Positions 27,252 through 36,495 of a stretch of 64,000 nucleotides of DNA are shown one piece after another. The DNA comes from DTBU01 sp964568845. GTDB taxonomy: Archaea; Thermoproteota; CALKCG01; B24. The stretch spans positions 1 to 64,000 of the forward strand of contig CAZMSC010000002.1 in NCBI GenBank assembly GCA_964568845.1. The letters are read 5' to 3'. A program made the translations under genes and the position numbers. The notes under the pieces are model-generated. The model was not told the DNA's origin. It saw only the letters and a list, made by a program, of their open reading frames with translations, and ran no database searches. Positions within the stretch are counted from its first letter, which is position 1, and each line of letters opens with the position of its first letter.

Positions 27252-28502
27252 ATGATAATATGTACATGTGGGAGGTTGGAGCGAGGCTTTTACATAGGGG
27301 AGGCTTTAATAGGTTTAGGTTATGAAGTTGCTCACGTTGACATAGTGATTGGGGAGAAAAATGGACCGGCTGGCTTAGCGTTTACAAACGCTTTATCAAA
27401 TCCCTCTGCTGGCCACACGGCTATGCTCGCCGTACTAAGACCCAATCTACCAGTTAAGCCTAGTACTTTGATAGTGCCCAAGGTCACGGTTAAAAGTATG
27501 GAGGATTCTGAGAAGGTCTTCGGTCCTACTCAGGCGGCCGTTGCTAAGGCCATAGCCGACGCCGTTGAAGAGGGTATTATTCCAAGAGATAAATGTGAGG
27601 ATTGGGTTGTAATAGTCTCAGCTTTCGTACATCCTAAGGCTAAAGATTATAGGAAGATCTACCAGTTCAACTATGCTGCTACAAAGCTGGCTATTAGGAG
27701 AGCGTTAAAAGGGTATCCGAGTGTTGAGAAGATTCTCAGGGAAAAGAATAAAGCGGTTCATCCTATTATGGGCTTTAGAGTTAAAAGGCTCTGGAGTCCG
27801 CCGTATTTGCAAGTCGCATTAGACCTGAGTAATCTCGAGAAGGCTTTAGAAATAGTTAAACAGTTGCCTAAAAGTGAAAGAGTTATTCTTGAAGCTGGTA
27901 CTCCTCTCATAAAAGCCTACGGTGTTGGAGTCGTCGGGAAAATAAGGGAGATCTGGAAAGATGCATTTATAGTAGCAGATTTGAAGACGATGGATGTTGG
28001 TAGGGTTGAAGTTAAAGAGGCCGCCGACGCCACCGCCGATGCCGTCTGCATACTTGCCGCTGCGTCAAAGACTACTATAGATAAAGCTATACTTGAAGCT
28101 CAAAAACAAGGGGTCTACTCAATATTGGACATGATGGAGGTTTCAAATCCAATAGCTAAAATCGAAGCGTTAGAGTATAAGCCTGACATCGTTCTCCTAC
28201 ATGTTAGTGCCGACGTTGAAAGGAGAGCCGTAGAATCTGGTAAACCAGTAGAGTTTAAATGGAATGAGATATCCGAGGTTAAAAGCAGTTTTAAAGTCCT
28301 CGTAGCGGTTGCTGGAGGAATAACACCATCTTCAGCTATTGAAGCCTTAAAAAGCGGAGCGGATGTGATAGTTGTTGGAAGATACATAGTTGGAAGCGGA
28401 GATCCCAGGCGGGCTTCTGAGCAGTTTCTAAACTTAATGCCGCCGGAACCAGATGTTATGAGACTTACATTAGATGAAGATGAATCTATCGGTGAAATTT
28501 GA
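27252..28502 (+). CDS. fae-hps: Bifunctional formaldehyde-activating enzyme / 3-hexulose-6-phosphate synthase
   Basis: Fae condenses formaldehyde with tetrahydromethanopterin, and Hps interconverts ribulose-5-phosphate plus formaldehyde with hexulose-6-phosphate. In archaea lacking a classical pentose pathway the fused enzyme makes pentoses. The Fae half (to about residue 170) has YIGEALIGLGYEVAHVDIVI with the catalytic His and AVLRPNLPVKPSTLIVPKV; the Hps half has DLKTMDVGRVEVKEAADA and VAVAGGITPSSA. The start is unclear: ATG 27252 gives about 10 extra residues, TTG 27276 gives the usual length, and GGGAGG lies at 27270. Confidence 0.93.
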   Translation: MIICTCGRLERGFYIGEALIGLGYEVAHVDIVIGEKNGPAGLAFTNALSNPSAGHTAMLAVLRPNLPVKPSTLIVPKVTVKSMEDSEKVFGPTQAAVAKAIADAVEEGIIPRDKCEDWVVIVSAFVHPKAKDYRKIYQFNYAATKLAIRRALKGYPSVEKILREKNKAVHPIMGFRVKRLWSPPYLQVALDLSNLEKALEIVKQLPKSERVILEAGTPLIKAYGVGVVGKIREIWKDAFIVADLKTMDVGRVEVKEAADATADAVCILAAASKTTIDKAILEAQKQGVYSILDMMEVSNPIAKIEALEYKPDIVLLHVSADVERRAVESGKPVEFKWNEISEVKSSFKVLVAVAGGITPSSAIEALKSGADVIVVGRYIVGSGDPRRASEQFLNLMPPEPDVMRLTLDEDESIGEI

Positions 28503-28549
28503 CATCTAAGTACTACTGGGAATACTAATGGGGATTAGGGGTAACTCGT

Positions 28550-29728
28550 ATGTCTATGACGTCTAAGGAAAGAGTGTTGGCTACGTTCGAGTTTGAGCTG
28601 GTAGACATGGTACCTATACACCACATAGGCTTCTCCGGAGACGCGGCTTCAAAAATACTGAGACGTGAAGTCTATGTTGGAGGTGGAATACAGCAGTGGA
28701 GGGAAGCAAAGGCACTATGGGAGGGTGAGGAGGCTCACCGGGAATTTTTGAGGAAATCGATTGAAGACGCTTTTGAACTAGCTAAAGCAACAGATCAGGA
28801 TACCATACGGTTTCATTATTGGCGTCTCCCTATAAAACCTAAGATGAAGATCGATGAATATACCTTCCTTTATGGAGACCCGAAGGGGGAATACGTAATC
28901 AGACGCTATAATCCATCTTCCGAACTCTTTAACATCATCAAAGAGCATCCTCCAAAGGAGAAGATGAGTCTAAGCGTTCGACTTAGGAGAGCGGAGGAGC
29001 ATCTCACTAAGATGGAGGAGTGGTTGGAGAGCTACCATCCGAGAGCCGAAGAATTCCAAGAAATACGTAGCTTGACGGAAAAATATGGTGGAGAATACGC
29101 TATCAGGGTAAACGGTGGGTCTGTAGGCATCGGGTTAAGCACGGAAGATCTCATATGGCTTATAGCCGTGAAGCATAGACCAGATCTAGCCGCCCGCTAC
29201 CTAGATGTACAAGCGGAAGTAGCTGTAAGACAGATAAAGTATCTTGCAGATGCGGAGGTGAAATTGCTATTCAGCGGGGTAGATATCGCTGATAATAAAG
29301 GCCCTTGTCTTCCCCCTAAAATTTTTCGTGAGCTTGTCTTACCTAGAATACGTAGAGTTACTGAGGAATGCCATAAATACGGTATATATTACTTATACGG
29401 TAGCGACGGAAATCTTTGGCCAGTCGCCGATGACCTTTTCGGAAAATCTGGAGTTGATGGGTATTTTGAGATAGATAAGAGAGCTGGTATGAACCTCAGG
29501 AAGCTTAGAGAACGTTTTCCCAACCTCATACTCATAGGAAACATAAGCTCCCACACACTATACTGTGAAAGCAGAGAAGACGTGGAGGCTGAAGTTCGGT
29601 CGTGCCTTGAAGAAGCCAAGAGAAGCAGAGGGATCATAGTCGGAGTTTCGAACTACATAGTCCCAGGGACTCCAAAAGAGAATATAGACACTCTAATTAA
29701 AACAATTAGAAAACACAGGAAGATATAG
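28550..29728 (+). CDS. URO-D/methyltransferase-like protein (COG0407 family)
   Basis: This 392-residue protein matches the uroporphyrinogen decarboxylase-like superfamily, which includes corrinoid-dependent methyltransferases (MtaA/MtbA type). Recognisable parts are SKERVLATFEFELVDMVPI, the end LIGNISSHTLYCESREDVE and GIIVGVSNYIVPGTPKENID. No obvious Zn-binding Cys/His triad is seen, and true heme decarboxylase motifs are absent. It follows Fae-Hps by 47 nt on the same strand, so a C1-methyl role is possible but not shown. Confidence 0.85.
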   Translation: MSMTSKERVLATFEFELVDMVPIHHIGFSGDAASKILRREVYVGGGIQQWREAKALWEGEEAHREFLRKSIEDAFELAKATDQDTIRFHYWRLPIKPKMKIDEYTFLYGDPKGEYVIRRYNPSSELFNIIKEHPPKEKMSLSVRLRRAEEHLTKMEEWLESYHPRAEEFQEIRSLTEKYGGEYAIRVNGGSVGIGLSTEDLIWLIAVKHRPDLAARYLDVQAEVAVRQIKYLADAEVKLLFSGVDIADNKGPCLPPKIFRELVLPRIRRVTEECHKYGIYYLYGSDGNLWPVADDLFGKSGVDGYFEIDKRAGMNLRKLRERFPNLILIGNISSHTLYCESREDVEAEVRSCLEEAKRSRGIIVGVSNYIVPGTPKENIDTLIKTIRKHRKI

Positions 29729-29746
29729 AATCTTGTAATATGATAA

Positions 29747-30145
29747 AGAGGTCATGCTGTTATTGAGAAATATGGTCTTACACAAGTTGATGTAGCTAAG
29801 AAACTTGGAATCACTCAGGTAGCTATAAGCCAGTATTTAAGGCTCAAGCGTGGAGATAAAGGCTTAGAGGGCTTCGAGGAATTTATCCCCTTAATACAGT
29901 CAACTGCAAGTGAAGTAGCTAATCATATAGCTTCTGGAAAAATAGATTCTGAGAGGGTAATGCTGAAATTCTGCGAGATATGTCTCTTGATACGGAAAAG
30001 TAAATTATTGAAGCAAAGCAATTGTAGAAATAATACACTAAAAATTAGCTACTCTATTAGAGAAAGAATTTCCTCAGCATTCTCCCCCAATATCTTCCTC
30101 TTATCACTTTCACTGATATCTGCGTACTTGACTTTAGCCAGCTGA
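29747..30145 (+). pseudogene. 5'-truncated HTH transcriptional regulator (COG2522-like)
   Basis: Reading from 29762, the frame gives IEKYGLTQVDVAKKLGITQ and VAISQYLRLKRGDKGLEG, then SERVMLKFCEICLLIRK. This matches a small XRE-like HTH protein with a C-terminal CxxC motif (COG2522). In-frame stops lie at 29741-29746 and no ATG, GTG or TTG precedes the homology, so the N-terminal helix is lost. After the CxxC region the frame runs into antisense sequence of the amidohydrolase gene. It looks like a decayed copy rather than an active regulator; a rare start (ATT 29762) cannot be excluded. Confidence 0.65.
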
Positions 30146-30849
30146 GATATATAGCTCCGACCAGGCGCATCGGAACCGAACAATATTCTGTCGGCTCCTA
30201 TCATCTCTACAGCACTTTCTATAACGCCTCTTTCAGGGTCAAAACCAGATGTGTCGAAATATATGTTTGGATAAGGTCTTGTAGCGTCAAGAGTCTTCGC
30301 CTACATACCCCCCATGTGAGCAAAAACAAACTTAGTATCAGGGTATCTTCTCCCTAGTTCCGCAATTATGCGCACTGGAAAGGAAAAACCCTCTGACACG
30401 ATGAGAGTTCTCGCCTCATGTGTTAAACCCTCCTCATCATGCCAGCTATGTATAACCACAAGGGCATCGAGCTCCGTTGCCTTTAAAAAGATGGCATGGG
30501 CACTAAGTAGGCCTGAGAGAGACCAGTTTGGTTCGGCATGAATCTTCACTCCCCTAAAACCATACTCCTTTACAAATCTCTCTATAATTACTGACGCCTT
30601 TGGGTCAGTACAGCATCCCCTAACGAATCCTACTAATTTACCTCGATGCTTATCCACAAGCTCTCTTATAAACTCATTATTACTGGAGAGACCTAGAATC
30701 ACCTGTCTGTCAATACAAGCTTTTTGAGCCGCAATTAGCATCCTCTCAAATTTCTCTCTCCACCATACCTCCACATCTTCAAGTCCACGAAAAGGTATGT
30801 GGGTATGCATATCTATAATAAACTTAAATCTCCCATCAATATTCGGCAA
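30049..30849 (-). pseudogene. Amidohydrolase family (Amidohydro_2) with in-frame TAG
   Basis: The minus frame reads as an amidohydrolase: DMHTHIPFRG near the start, VRGCCTDP, VKIHAEPNW, VVIHSWH and VFAHMGGM, then TAG at 30303-30301. It then continues in the same frame AKTLDATRPYPNIYFDTSG, ADRILFGSDAPG and a normal end at 30049. The total of 266 codons fits the family. The stop sits where relatives commonly have an aromatic residue; TGG to TAG is one change. TAG is the ordinary stop of several genes here (rtcB, ilvD and others), so reassignment is not favoured. A start at TTG 30849 lacks a Shine-Dalgarno; ATG at about 30810 is an alternative. Confidence 0.75.
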
Positions 30850-31285
30850 CTAATTTTATCTTTATGCTTTGTGGTTTAATTTTTTGTTCGGTTCATTTTC
30901 CTTATGTATTGGAAGTGTGTTGATGAAAGAACTTATTAGGTGTTATAGCATCGTCTACTATCAGCTTCTTCTGACCTGCCACGGGGTCTGTTACGTTTGA
31001 ATATTTCGTTATGATGCTGAACTTGAAGTAGCTCTAGATATAAAAGAGCCGCCTACACCCGTACCTACTACGCTAAACTTCAAACGAGTCGACAACTCAA
31101 CAACCAATACGATATAATCGCCTGACAGAGGCATACAGATCTATAGCGAAAAATATATGGTATGGAATTTCAACCTTGGAAAAGACCGAAGTCTAAAGGA
31201 CTTTCAGCGACTATAAGCAGTATGTAGACTTCGACATGGTTAAAGCCTTTATTCCATATTTTCCTTATAGGCCTCTCAGCCTCTA
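30850..31285. other. Non-coding region with a protein-like remnant
   Basis: No complete gene is seen. A plus-strand frame near 31005-31120 encodes a coherent stretch (YDAELEVALDIKEPPTP, then TTLNFKRVDNSTTNTI) ending at TAA, without a start codon; a second short piece (EAYRSIAKNIWYGIST) follows in another frame. They look like fragments of one decayed gene, perhaps a mobile-element protein, but no family is recognised. The left end is AT-rich. Confidence 0.4.
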
Positions 31286-32308
31286 CTAGGCTGTTATATC
31301 GTATAGATTCATGTCTAATGCGTCTTCTACAGGTCTCCCTGCGAAGAAGTCTTCTAGAGATTTGACGACGGTTTTACCTATCATATGGTAGCCGTAGTAT
31401 CCCGCCCCAGCCACATGAGGGGTGATGTAGACGTTTTTAAGATCTCTAAGCGGACTGTCAGGGGGTAGAGGCTCAGGCTCTGTGACGTCTAGGAAGGCTA
31501 TTATGCGTCCTTTCCTACATTCCTCAATAAGGGCATCGTGGTCTATTATCCCCCCTCTAGCGGTGTTTATCACTACAGCTCCATCCTTCATTCGTCTAAG
31601 CTGATCGCGGCCTATCATATGGTAGGTTTCACTCGTCAAAGGGGCATGTATGCTTACAACGTCAGATTTTTCGAAAAGCTCGTTTAACCCCACTCTTCTA
31701 ACGCCTAGCCTACCCGCCTCCCATTCTGAAAGATACGGGTCATAGACGAGAATCTTAACGTCGAAAGGTTTGAGAAGCCTTACAACTTCTCTACCAACCA
31801 CGCCTACTCCAACTATACCCACGGTAGCACCCATGAGAAACTGGCCGTTTTCCGATATTTCTCGGCTTCTCCAAACGCCCTTCTCTCTGTAAGCTTGTAT
31901 ATGATCAAACCAACGCCTCAAAGTCATGATCATCATGCCCATAGCAGACTCAGCCACGTTATAGGCTATAGCCCTCCTACAGCTTACAACGCATATACTG
32001 CGGGGTATAACATACTTCTCGACCACGGGTTTAGCCAGTATGGGTCTAACAGATCCGGCGGAGTGGACGATTATCTTAAGCCTATCTGCCTTCTCGAAAA
32101 CCTCATCCGTCAACCCTGGGCTTCCCCAGCCTGTTACAAGCCCATCCATACCAGTTATGAGCTCAGCGACTTCGCTTGAAGATAGGTCGCGATCCTTAAC
32201 ATTAACCGTCACGTCGAAAAGCCTGAGAAACATTTCAAAGTCTTCTTTAGTGAAGACCCTCTCCGTATGGGCTCTAGTCGGAATATAGAGTATCCTACGC
32301 TTAGACAT
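31286..32308 (-). CDS. D-isomer 2-hydroxyacid dehydrogenase
   Basis: This 340-residue NAD-dependent oxidoreductase is of the D-lactate/phosphoglycerate dehydrogenase type. The catalytic triad is visible: Arg in NTARGGIIDHDALI, Glu in FLDVTEPEPLP and His in ITPHVAGAGYYGY. The Rossmann motif is VGIVGVGVVGREVVRLL. A clear GGGGGAG Shine-Dalgarno precedes ATG 32308. Third gene of a three-gene operon with a sugar-phosphate isomerase (15 nt) and a Gfo/Idh protein. It could oxidise or reduce a sugar-derived 2-hydroxyacid. Confidence 0.92.
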   Translation of the reverse strand: MSKRRILYIPTRAHTERVFTKEDFEMFLRLFDVTVNVKDRDLSSSEVAELITGMDGLVTGWGSPGLTDEVFEKADRLKIIVHSAGSVRPILAKPVVEKYVIPRSICVVSCRRAIAYNVAESAMGMMIMTLRRWFDHIQAYREKGVWRSREISENGQFLMGATVGIVGVGVVGREVVRLLKPFDVKILVYDPYLSEWEAGRLGVRRVGLNELFEKSDVVSIHAPLTSETYHMIGRDQLRRMKDGAVVINTARGGIIDHDALIEECRKGRIIAFLDVTEPEPLPPDSPLRDLKNVYITPHVAGAGYYGYHMIGKTVVKSLEDFFAGRPVEDALDMNLYDITA

Positions 32309-32323
32309 GACGGGTCTCCCCCT

Positions 32324-33130
32324 CTAAATAGACTTCAAAACTTCCTTAACGTAATTTAGGTCTCTCCTAGCTTGCTCTATTATCTCTCTAAGAGGCATCT
32401 CCTCGTACTCGCAATGTACTGATACAGGTCCTTTAAACCCTATACGTTTAAGTATTTCAAACACTCTCCTCCATGGGACCAACCCCTCGCCCATCGGGAC
32501 GACGCGTGCAATCCATCTCCCGCCTTCTTTAAACCATCCAAAGTCTTTAACAGCCACCATGCGTATGTGATCCGTCAATATATCCATGCCCATAAGCCAT
32601 CCGGCTAGTCCGCCTTCAACAGCCATGTGACCCGGGTCTATGTAGGCTCCGATGAGGTTTGGATCGAATCCTTTTAAAATCTCCCATAGGATGGCTGGTT
32701 CAGCTGACATGTACATTCCTGAGTGTATGTGTACACCCGCGGTTACACCATACTTTCGGCTCAGCTCTTGAATCTTCTCCAGTTTTGCACGTACATCCTC
32801 TATCTGGCTTCTAAGGAAGCCGAAGCCTTTATACATCCAGTATCCAAGCTTCAGATACTTGACGCCGCACTTCGACGCCACTTTAAACGTCTCCTCAGCA
32901 TAAGGCTCATTCGCATCTGTTACAGACGTCGTTATCATCGGAACAGACAAGCCTTTAGACTTCAATACTTCTATAGTTTCTGGAAGCTTCTCCTTAACCT
33001 CTTCCGGGGTTATGTAGCCTCCAGGTCTAACCGTTAAATCCACGCCTTCGAAGCCGATGTCAGCCATGATTTCGCCGAACTCGGAGAGCGGGAGCTTCTG
33101 AAACATTTTAGCGAAAACTATAAGCTTCAT
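32324..33130 (-). CDS. Sugar phosphate isomerase/epimerase (TIM barrel, AP-endonuclease 2 family)
   Basis: This 268-residue xylose-isomerase-like TIM barrel shows metal-ligand regions GVHIHSGMYM, AYIDPGHMAVEGG, VKDFGWFKEGG and GPVSVHCEYEEMP near residues 138-250. Such proteins act on inositol- or sugar-type substrates beside Gfo/Idh dehydrogenases. A strong GAGGTGG Shine-Dalgarno precedes the ATG. Middle gene of the operon, with 9 nt to the upstream oxidoreductase. Confidence 0.92.
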   Translation of the reverse strand: MKLIVFAKMFQKLPLSEFGEIMADIGFEGVDLTVRPGGYITPEEVKEKLPETIEVLKSKGLSVPMITTSVTDANEPYAEETFKVASKCGVKYLKLGYWMYKGFGFLRSQIEDVRAKLEKIQELSRKYGVTAGVHIHSGMYMSAEPAILWEILKGFDPNLIGAYIDPGHMAVEGGLAGWLMGMDILTDHIRMVAVKDFGWFKEGGRWIARVVPMGEGLVPWRRVFEILKRIGFKGPVSVHCEYEEMPLREIIEQARRDLNYVKEVLKSI

Positions 33131-33139
33131 AAAACCACC

Positions 33140-34147
33140 TCAAAACGTAGAAGCCCTTATATGTTCTACAAGCTCCATCGTTTTAACAGCGTCTTCGAAG
33201 CTCGTCTCAGGCATCCTATCTTCCCTTATACAGTCTATGAAATGTCTATTCTCCTGGAGATATCCATAGATTACGTGGAGGTCTCTACAGCCTCCGGCAA
33301 GGTCGAGGTTTCTCATGGTCTCAGCCTCCCCGTAGGTTTTATCGTCTTTCAATATTAAGGCCTCCTGCTTTTCAGGCTCAAATGGGACGTTTACAAATGC
33401 ATATACGCCTTTCGAGTGCATTTCAAAGTAGTGTACCCGTCCGCCTGAAGAGTAGTTTGAGCATAAATGCCCTACACATCCGTTTTTAAACCTTATAAGG
33501 GCGTTGAAGCTGTTCATGTAGTCCGCATAGAAGCTTGCAACATGGCTGACAACCTTCTCAGGCTCCCCACCCATAAACCTCAAAGCGTCAACGGCATGTA
33601 TAACGTCCGCCACCAGGTGGCTCACACGACCCCAAGGCTCAGGTTGACCTATCATATTCTTATGGAATACGGCTGTACAGTGCGTTATAGGGCCATGCTC
33701 TTCAACTACACGTTTAGCCTCTCTGAAAACTGGTATAAACCTCCTGTTGAATCCGACCATGGTCTTACAACCGTATTTCCTAGCGGCTTCAGCCATCCTC
33801 CTAGCCTCCTCAATTGATGCACCCGGAGGCTTCTCTATGAAGACGTGGAGACCACGTTTAAGGCAGTTTACGACGACGTTGGCTAAAGGTTCGGCATCTG
33901 CATAGTGGCCAGTGGGGACAGGCGCCATAATAGCGTAAACAGCGTCTAAAGACACCTCCTCAAGCATAAGCCTATAGTCTCTGAAACGCCGCTCAACACC
34001 ATACCTGTCAGCAGTCCTATTAAGCCTACCCTCATCCAAATCGCATACAGCAACTACCTCAACATCTCTAAAACTCGCCAGCGACGGATAGTGAACCCTA
34101 TTAGCCATACCTCCAGCACCTATAAAACCCACTCTAACACGATCCAT
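33140..34147 (-). CDS. Gfo/Idh/MocA family oxidoreductase
   Basis: This 335-residue protein has the Rossmann motif VGFIGAGGMANRVHYPSL, the FIEKPPGASIEEA segment and a C-terminal domain with DVIHAVDALRFMGGEP. It probably oxidises or reduces a sugar or inositol hydroxyl with NAD(P). It leads the operon with the isomerase and the 2-hydroxyacid dehydrogenase, which suggests one pathway from a sugar to a sugar acid or keto-acid. The exact sugar cannot be read from sequence. Confidence 0.93.
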   Translation of the reverse strand: MDRVRVGFIGAGGMANRVHYPSLASFRDVEVVAVCDLDEGRLNRTADRYGVERRFRDYRLMLEEVSLDAVYAIMAPVPTGHYADAEPLANVVVNCLKRGLHVFIEKPPGASIEEARRMAEAARKYGCKTMVGFNRRFIPVFREAKRVVEEHGPITHCTAVFHKNMIGQPEPWGRVSHLVADVIHAVDALRFMGGEPEKVVSHVASFYADYMNSFNALIRFKNGCVGHLCSNYSSGGRVHYFEMHSKGVYAFVNVPFEPEKQEALILKDDKTYGEAETMRNLDLAGGCRDLHVIYGYLQENRHFIDCIREDRMPETSFEDAVKTMELVEHIRASTF

Positions 34148-34256
34148 GTCATTTAAAACCTACTGTAGGAGAATATAAAACATTCTTTGCGAACTACCTA
34201 CAGCCTCCTGTCTACGATGTTAAAGTTTTTACGTTACTGGTATAGTATCAAGAGTT

Positions 34257-36428
34257 GTGAAAGCTTTGGATGTGTATGAGGTTTTATCTTCAGCCAAACC
34301 CGAAGAGCTGAAGCATCCATGTGAAAGCCTAGACTATGCCGATCACGTCGTTAAAACAACCATGATAGGTTATCCTCAATTGGCTGCTGATAGCCTACTG
34401 AACCCGGATTTAATCGGTAGACTGGCTGATATTGTCGGCTCCATAGTTAGACAGTTGAACCTGATCTTTATGGAGGCGAAGTGGATTATAGAGAAAAGGG
34501 AGGACGTTATCGTTCAGAGAGGACGGGCATACGATGTCCTCATTGAGATAGCTATAAATCTATTCGGTTTGGAAAGGGAGTGGGTCGGCTTTACAGATAG
34601 AGACGTTGAAGAGACTTTAGAAATCATAAGGAATGCATTGTCTACCTGGGAGTCTGTTGAACGTGAAGAATGTGGAAGCGCTGAAGTAGCTAGGGCAGTT
34701 GTCAGGTTGAAGATCGATGATATGAAGAAAGTTATGCGCGGAGATCCCAAAGGCGTGAAGAGCATGGTTGCTATCATGGGTGAAAACGTCGAGAAGAAGC
34801 TTGACGAGCGCAAGATTATGCTGAGCTTCCTAGACGCTTTGAAGGAGGAGATTCAAGGCAACATATATTACGTTATGTCTAAGAGGGGTATGTGTAGGTT
34901 TGGGAACGATTACGCTTTAGGTCTTAGGTGGCTTAGAAGGCTGGGCTATGTACAGGTTTCGACAAACCCCGTCTTAGCGGCTATAGCCTATAGGGATGAC
35001 CCAAGCCTATGGGGTAAGTTTGAAGGCTATCTCAAGAAAAACCCGGGTTACTTGAAGAATATAGACGGTCGTCAGGACGAGCTTGCGATGTTAGCCACCA
35101 TGTTAGCGCTCTGGCCTAACATGGAGGTTTTTAGACCGGTCTTCTATTTAAAGGGCTTCTCAGACGGTATGATAAGCTACCAGTTGAATCCGAACGTAGC
35201 TGATGACGTCAATAGGAGTATTGAAGACGCTTTAAAAATCTACAGGGCCACTCAAGACTACTTCATGAAATACGACGAATATCTCCTGTGGGGTTGGTCA
35301 AGAGACGTTGAAAGGGGAAGACCGAACATCGTGTTTAAAGTAGCTGGAAGTAGCCCCGCGGCTATAGAAATCACAAGCATGCTTGAAAGTCTAGGGATAG
35401 GTACAAACAACACGATAACATTCACAGTATCCCAGGAGGCTTCACTAATACTTGCTAAGATCCGTGGGAGAGCTAAAGCCGTTAAAATGGGTATTAAAAC
35501 AACCAAGGTTTATGAAACCAATATGGGCGGCCGACTAGAGGGACACCTTAGGGAGGTTAAGGCCGCACAATTGATAACAGATGCTTTAAGGCGTTTCGGA
35601 GACCCGGAAGCTAAACTCATTGAATTCTGCAGGAAGCTAGGCGTACCAGTGGCTGATAGAGCTGAAGCGTGGGTCGGCGCTACTGGATGGGGGTACAACT
35701 ACACGGCTAAAACGTTTGAGGAGAAGATTGTTTTAGTGTCTTTCAACCAGTATTTGAAAACTTTAACAAATGAGCATTTAGTAGCTCTCCTAGTAGAAGC
35801 AAAGATGTTCAACTCTAGAGAGGAAGCGTTGAACTACTTGACAAATTGGGAGAAGGCCATAGGGCTTGCCGGGACTCTAGTAGCTCAAAGGGTTTGGTGG
35901 ATATTCTTCAGCTCTGAAAATAAGGTTAAGTGGATTAACTACCTAACTTCCGAGTATGGTTTAACAAGAGAAGAGGCTGAAGACGTCTTAAATGGCATAG
36001 ACGTGTTGCCAGCTTCCAAGAGAAAACCTATGGACACCTTCCTTACATTAGCTAGGTGGAATATGACGAATACTGAATTTCCAGACCATCAGCTTAACGT
36101 TTTAAATGAGTCTAAGAGTTTAAATTTCAATCTTTCAAACTATGATAACGCTATAATGATGAAGCATGATCCTAAAACCATTGAAACGCTCAACCAGCTG
36201 GGCGATTTCGTGAAAGCCTATGAGTTGACGTCTGATCTATTGGAGCTGCTTAGGAAAGTCGGTGTAGAAGTTAAAGAGCTAGGTAGTAGAGGGCTCTCAT
36301 GCGATGAGTGGGCGGTCTTCGGATCTACTGTTAAAACGATGACAGGTTTTACTGAAGCGTATAATAGCTTCAGGAGTAGAGTTGTTGAAACGGCTAAAAG
36401 AGTAGCTAAAATGCTCAGTGTTCAATAA
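34257..36428 (+). CDS. Large transaldolase-like protein
   Basis: This 723-residue protein has a central region resembling transaldolase: GYVQVSTNPVLAAIAY resembles the TNPS motif, and NIVFKVAGSSPAAIEI carries a Lys in the position of the Schiff-base Lys of the family (VLVKIPAT-type). The matching segment ITFTVSQEASLILAK then follows. Ordinary transaldolases have 210-340 residues, so about 230 N-terminal and 200 C-terminal residues are extra and unrecognised. If active it would move three-carbon units between sugars, alongside Fae-Hps. GTG 34257 is the start; no Shine-Dalgarno is obvious. Confidence 0.7.
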   Translation: MKALDVYEVLSSAKPEELKHPCESLDYADHVVKTTMIGYPQLAADSLLNPDLIGRLADIVGSIVRQLNLIFMEAKWIIEKREDVIVQRGRAYDVLIEIAINLFGLEREWVGFTDRDVEETLEIIRNALSTWESVEREECGSAEVARAVVRLKIDDMKKVMRGDPKGVKSMVAIMGENVEKKLDERKIMLSFLDALKEEIQGNIYYVMSKRGMCRFGNDYALGLRWLRRLGYVQVSTNPVLAAIAYRDDPSLWGKFEGYLKKNPGYLKNIDGRQDELAMLATMLALWPNMEVFRPVFYLKGFSDGMISYQLNPNVADDVNRSIEDALKIYRATQDYFMKYDEYLLWGWSRDVERGRPNIVFKVAGSSPAAIEITSMLESLGIGTNNTITFTVSQEASLILAKIRGRAKAVKMGIKTTKVYETNMGGRLEGHLREVKAAQLITDALRRFGDPEAKLIEFCRKLGVPVADRAEAWVGATGWGYNYTAKTFEEKIVLVSFNQYLKTLTNEHLVALLVEAKMFNSREEALNYLTNWEKAIGLAGTLVAQRVWWIFFSSENKVKWINYLTSEYGLTREEAEDVLNGIDVLPASKRKPMDTFLTLARWNMTNTEFPDHQLNVLNESKSLNFNLSNYDNAIMMKHDPKTIETLNQLGDFVKAYELTSDLLELLRKVGVEVKELGSRGLSCDEWAVFGSTVKTMTGFTEAYNSFRSRVVETAKRVAKMLSVQ

Positions 36429-36495
36429 AAACACAATCTTTTATTTTTTACATAGATTTAATAGCTGGGTTTTCTTCTAAAATTCTTAGAAGAAG

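Noticed and set aside
30301..30303. Pyrrolysine codon in the amidohydrolase
   Set aside because: TAG is used as a normal stop in several genes here and the family is not a Pyl enzyme; kept only as an unlikely option.
30926..31000. C/D box small RNA near 30930
   Set aside because: A C-box-like TTGATGA and CTGA are present, but there is no D'/C' pair or terminal stem.
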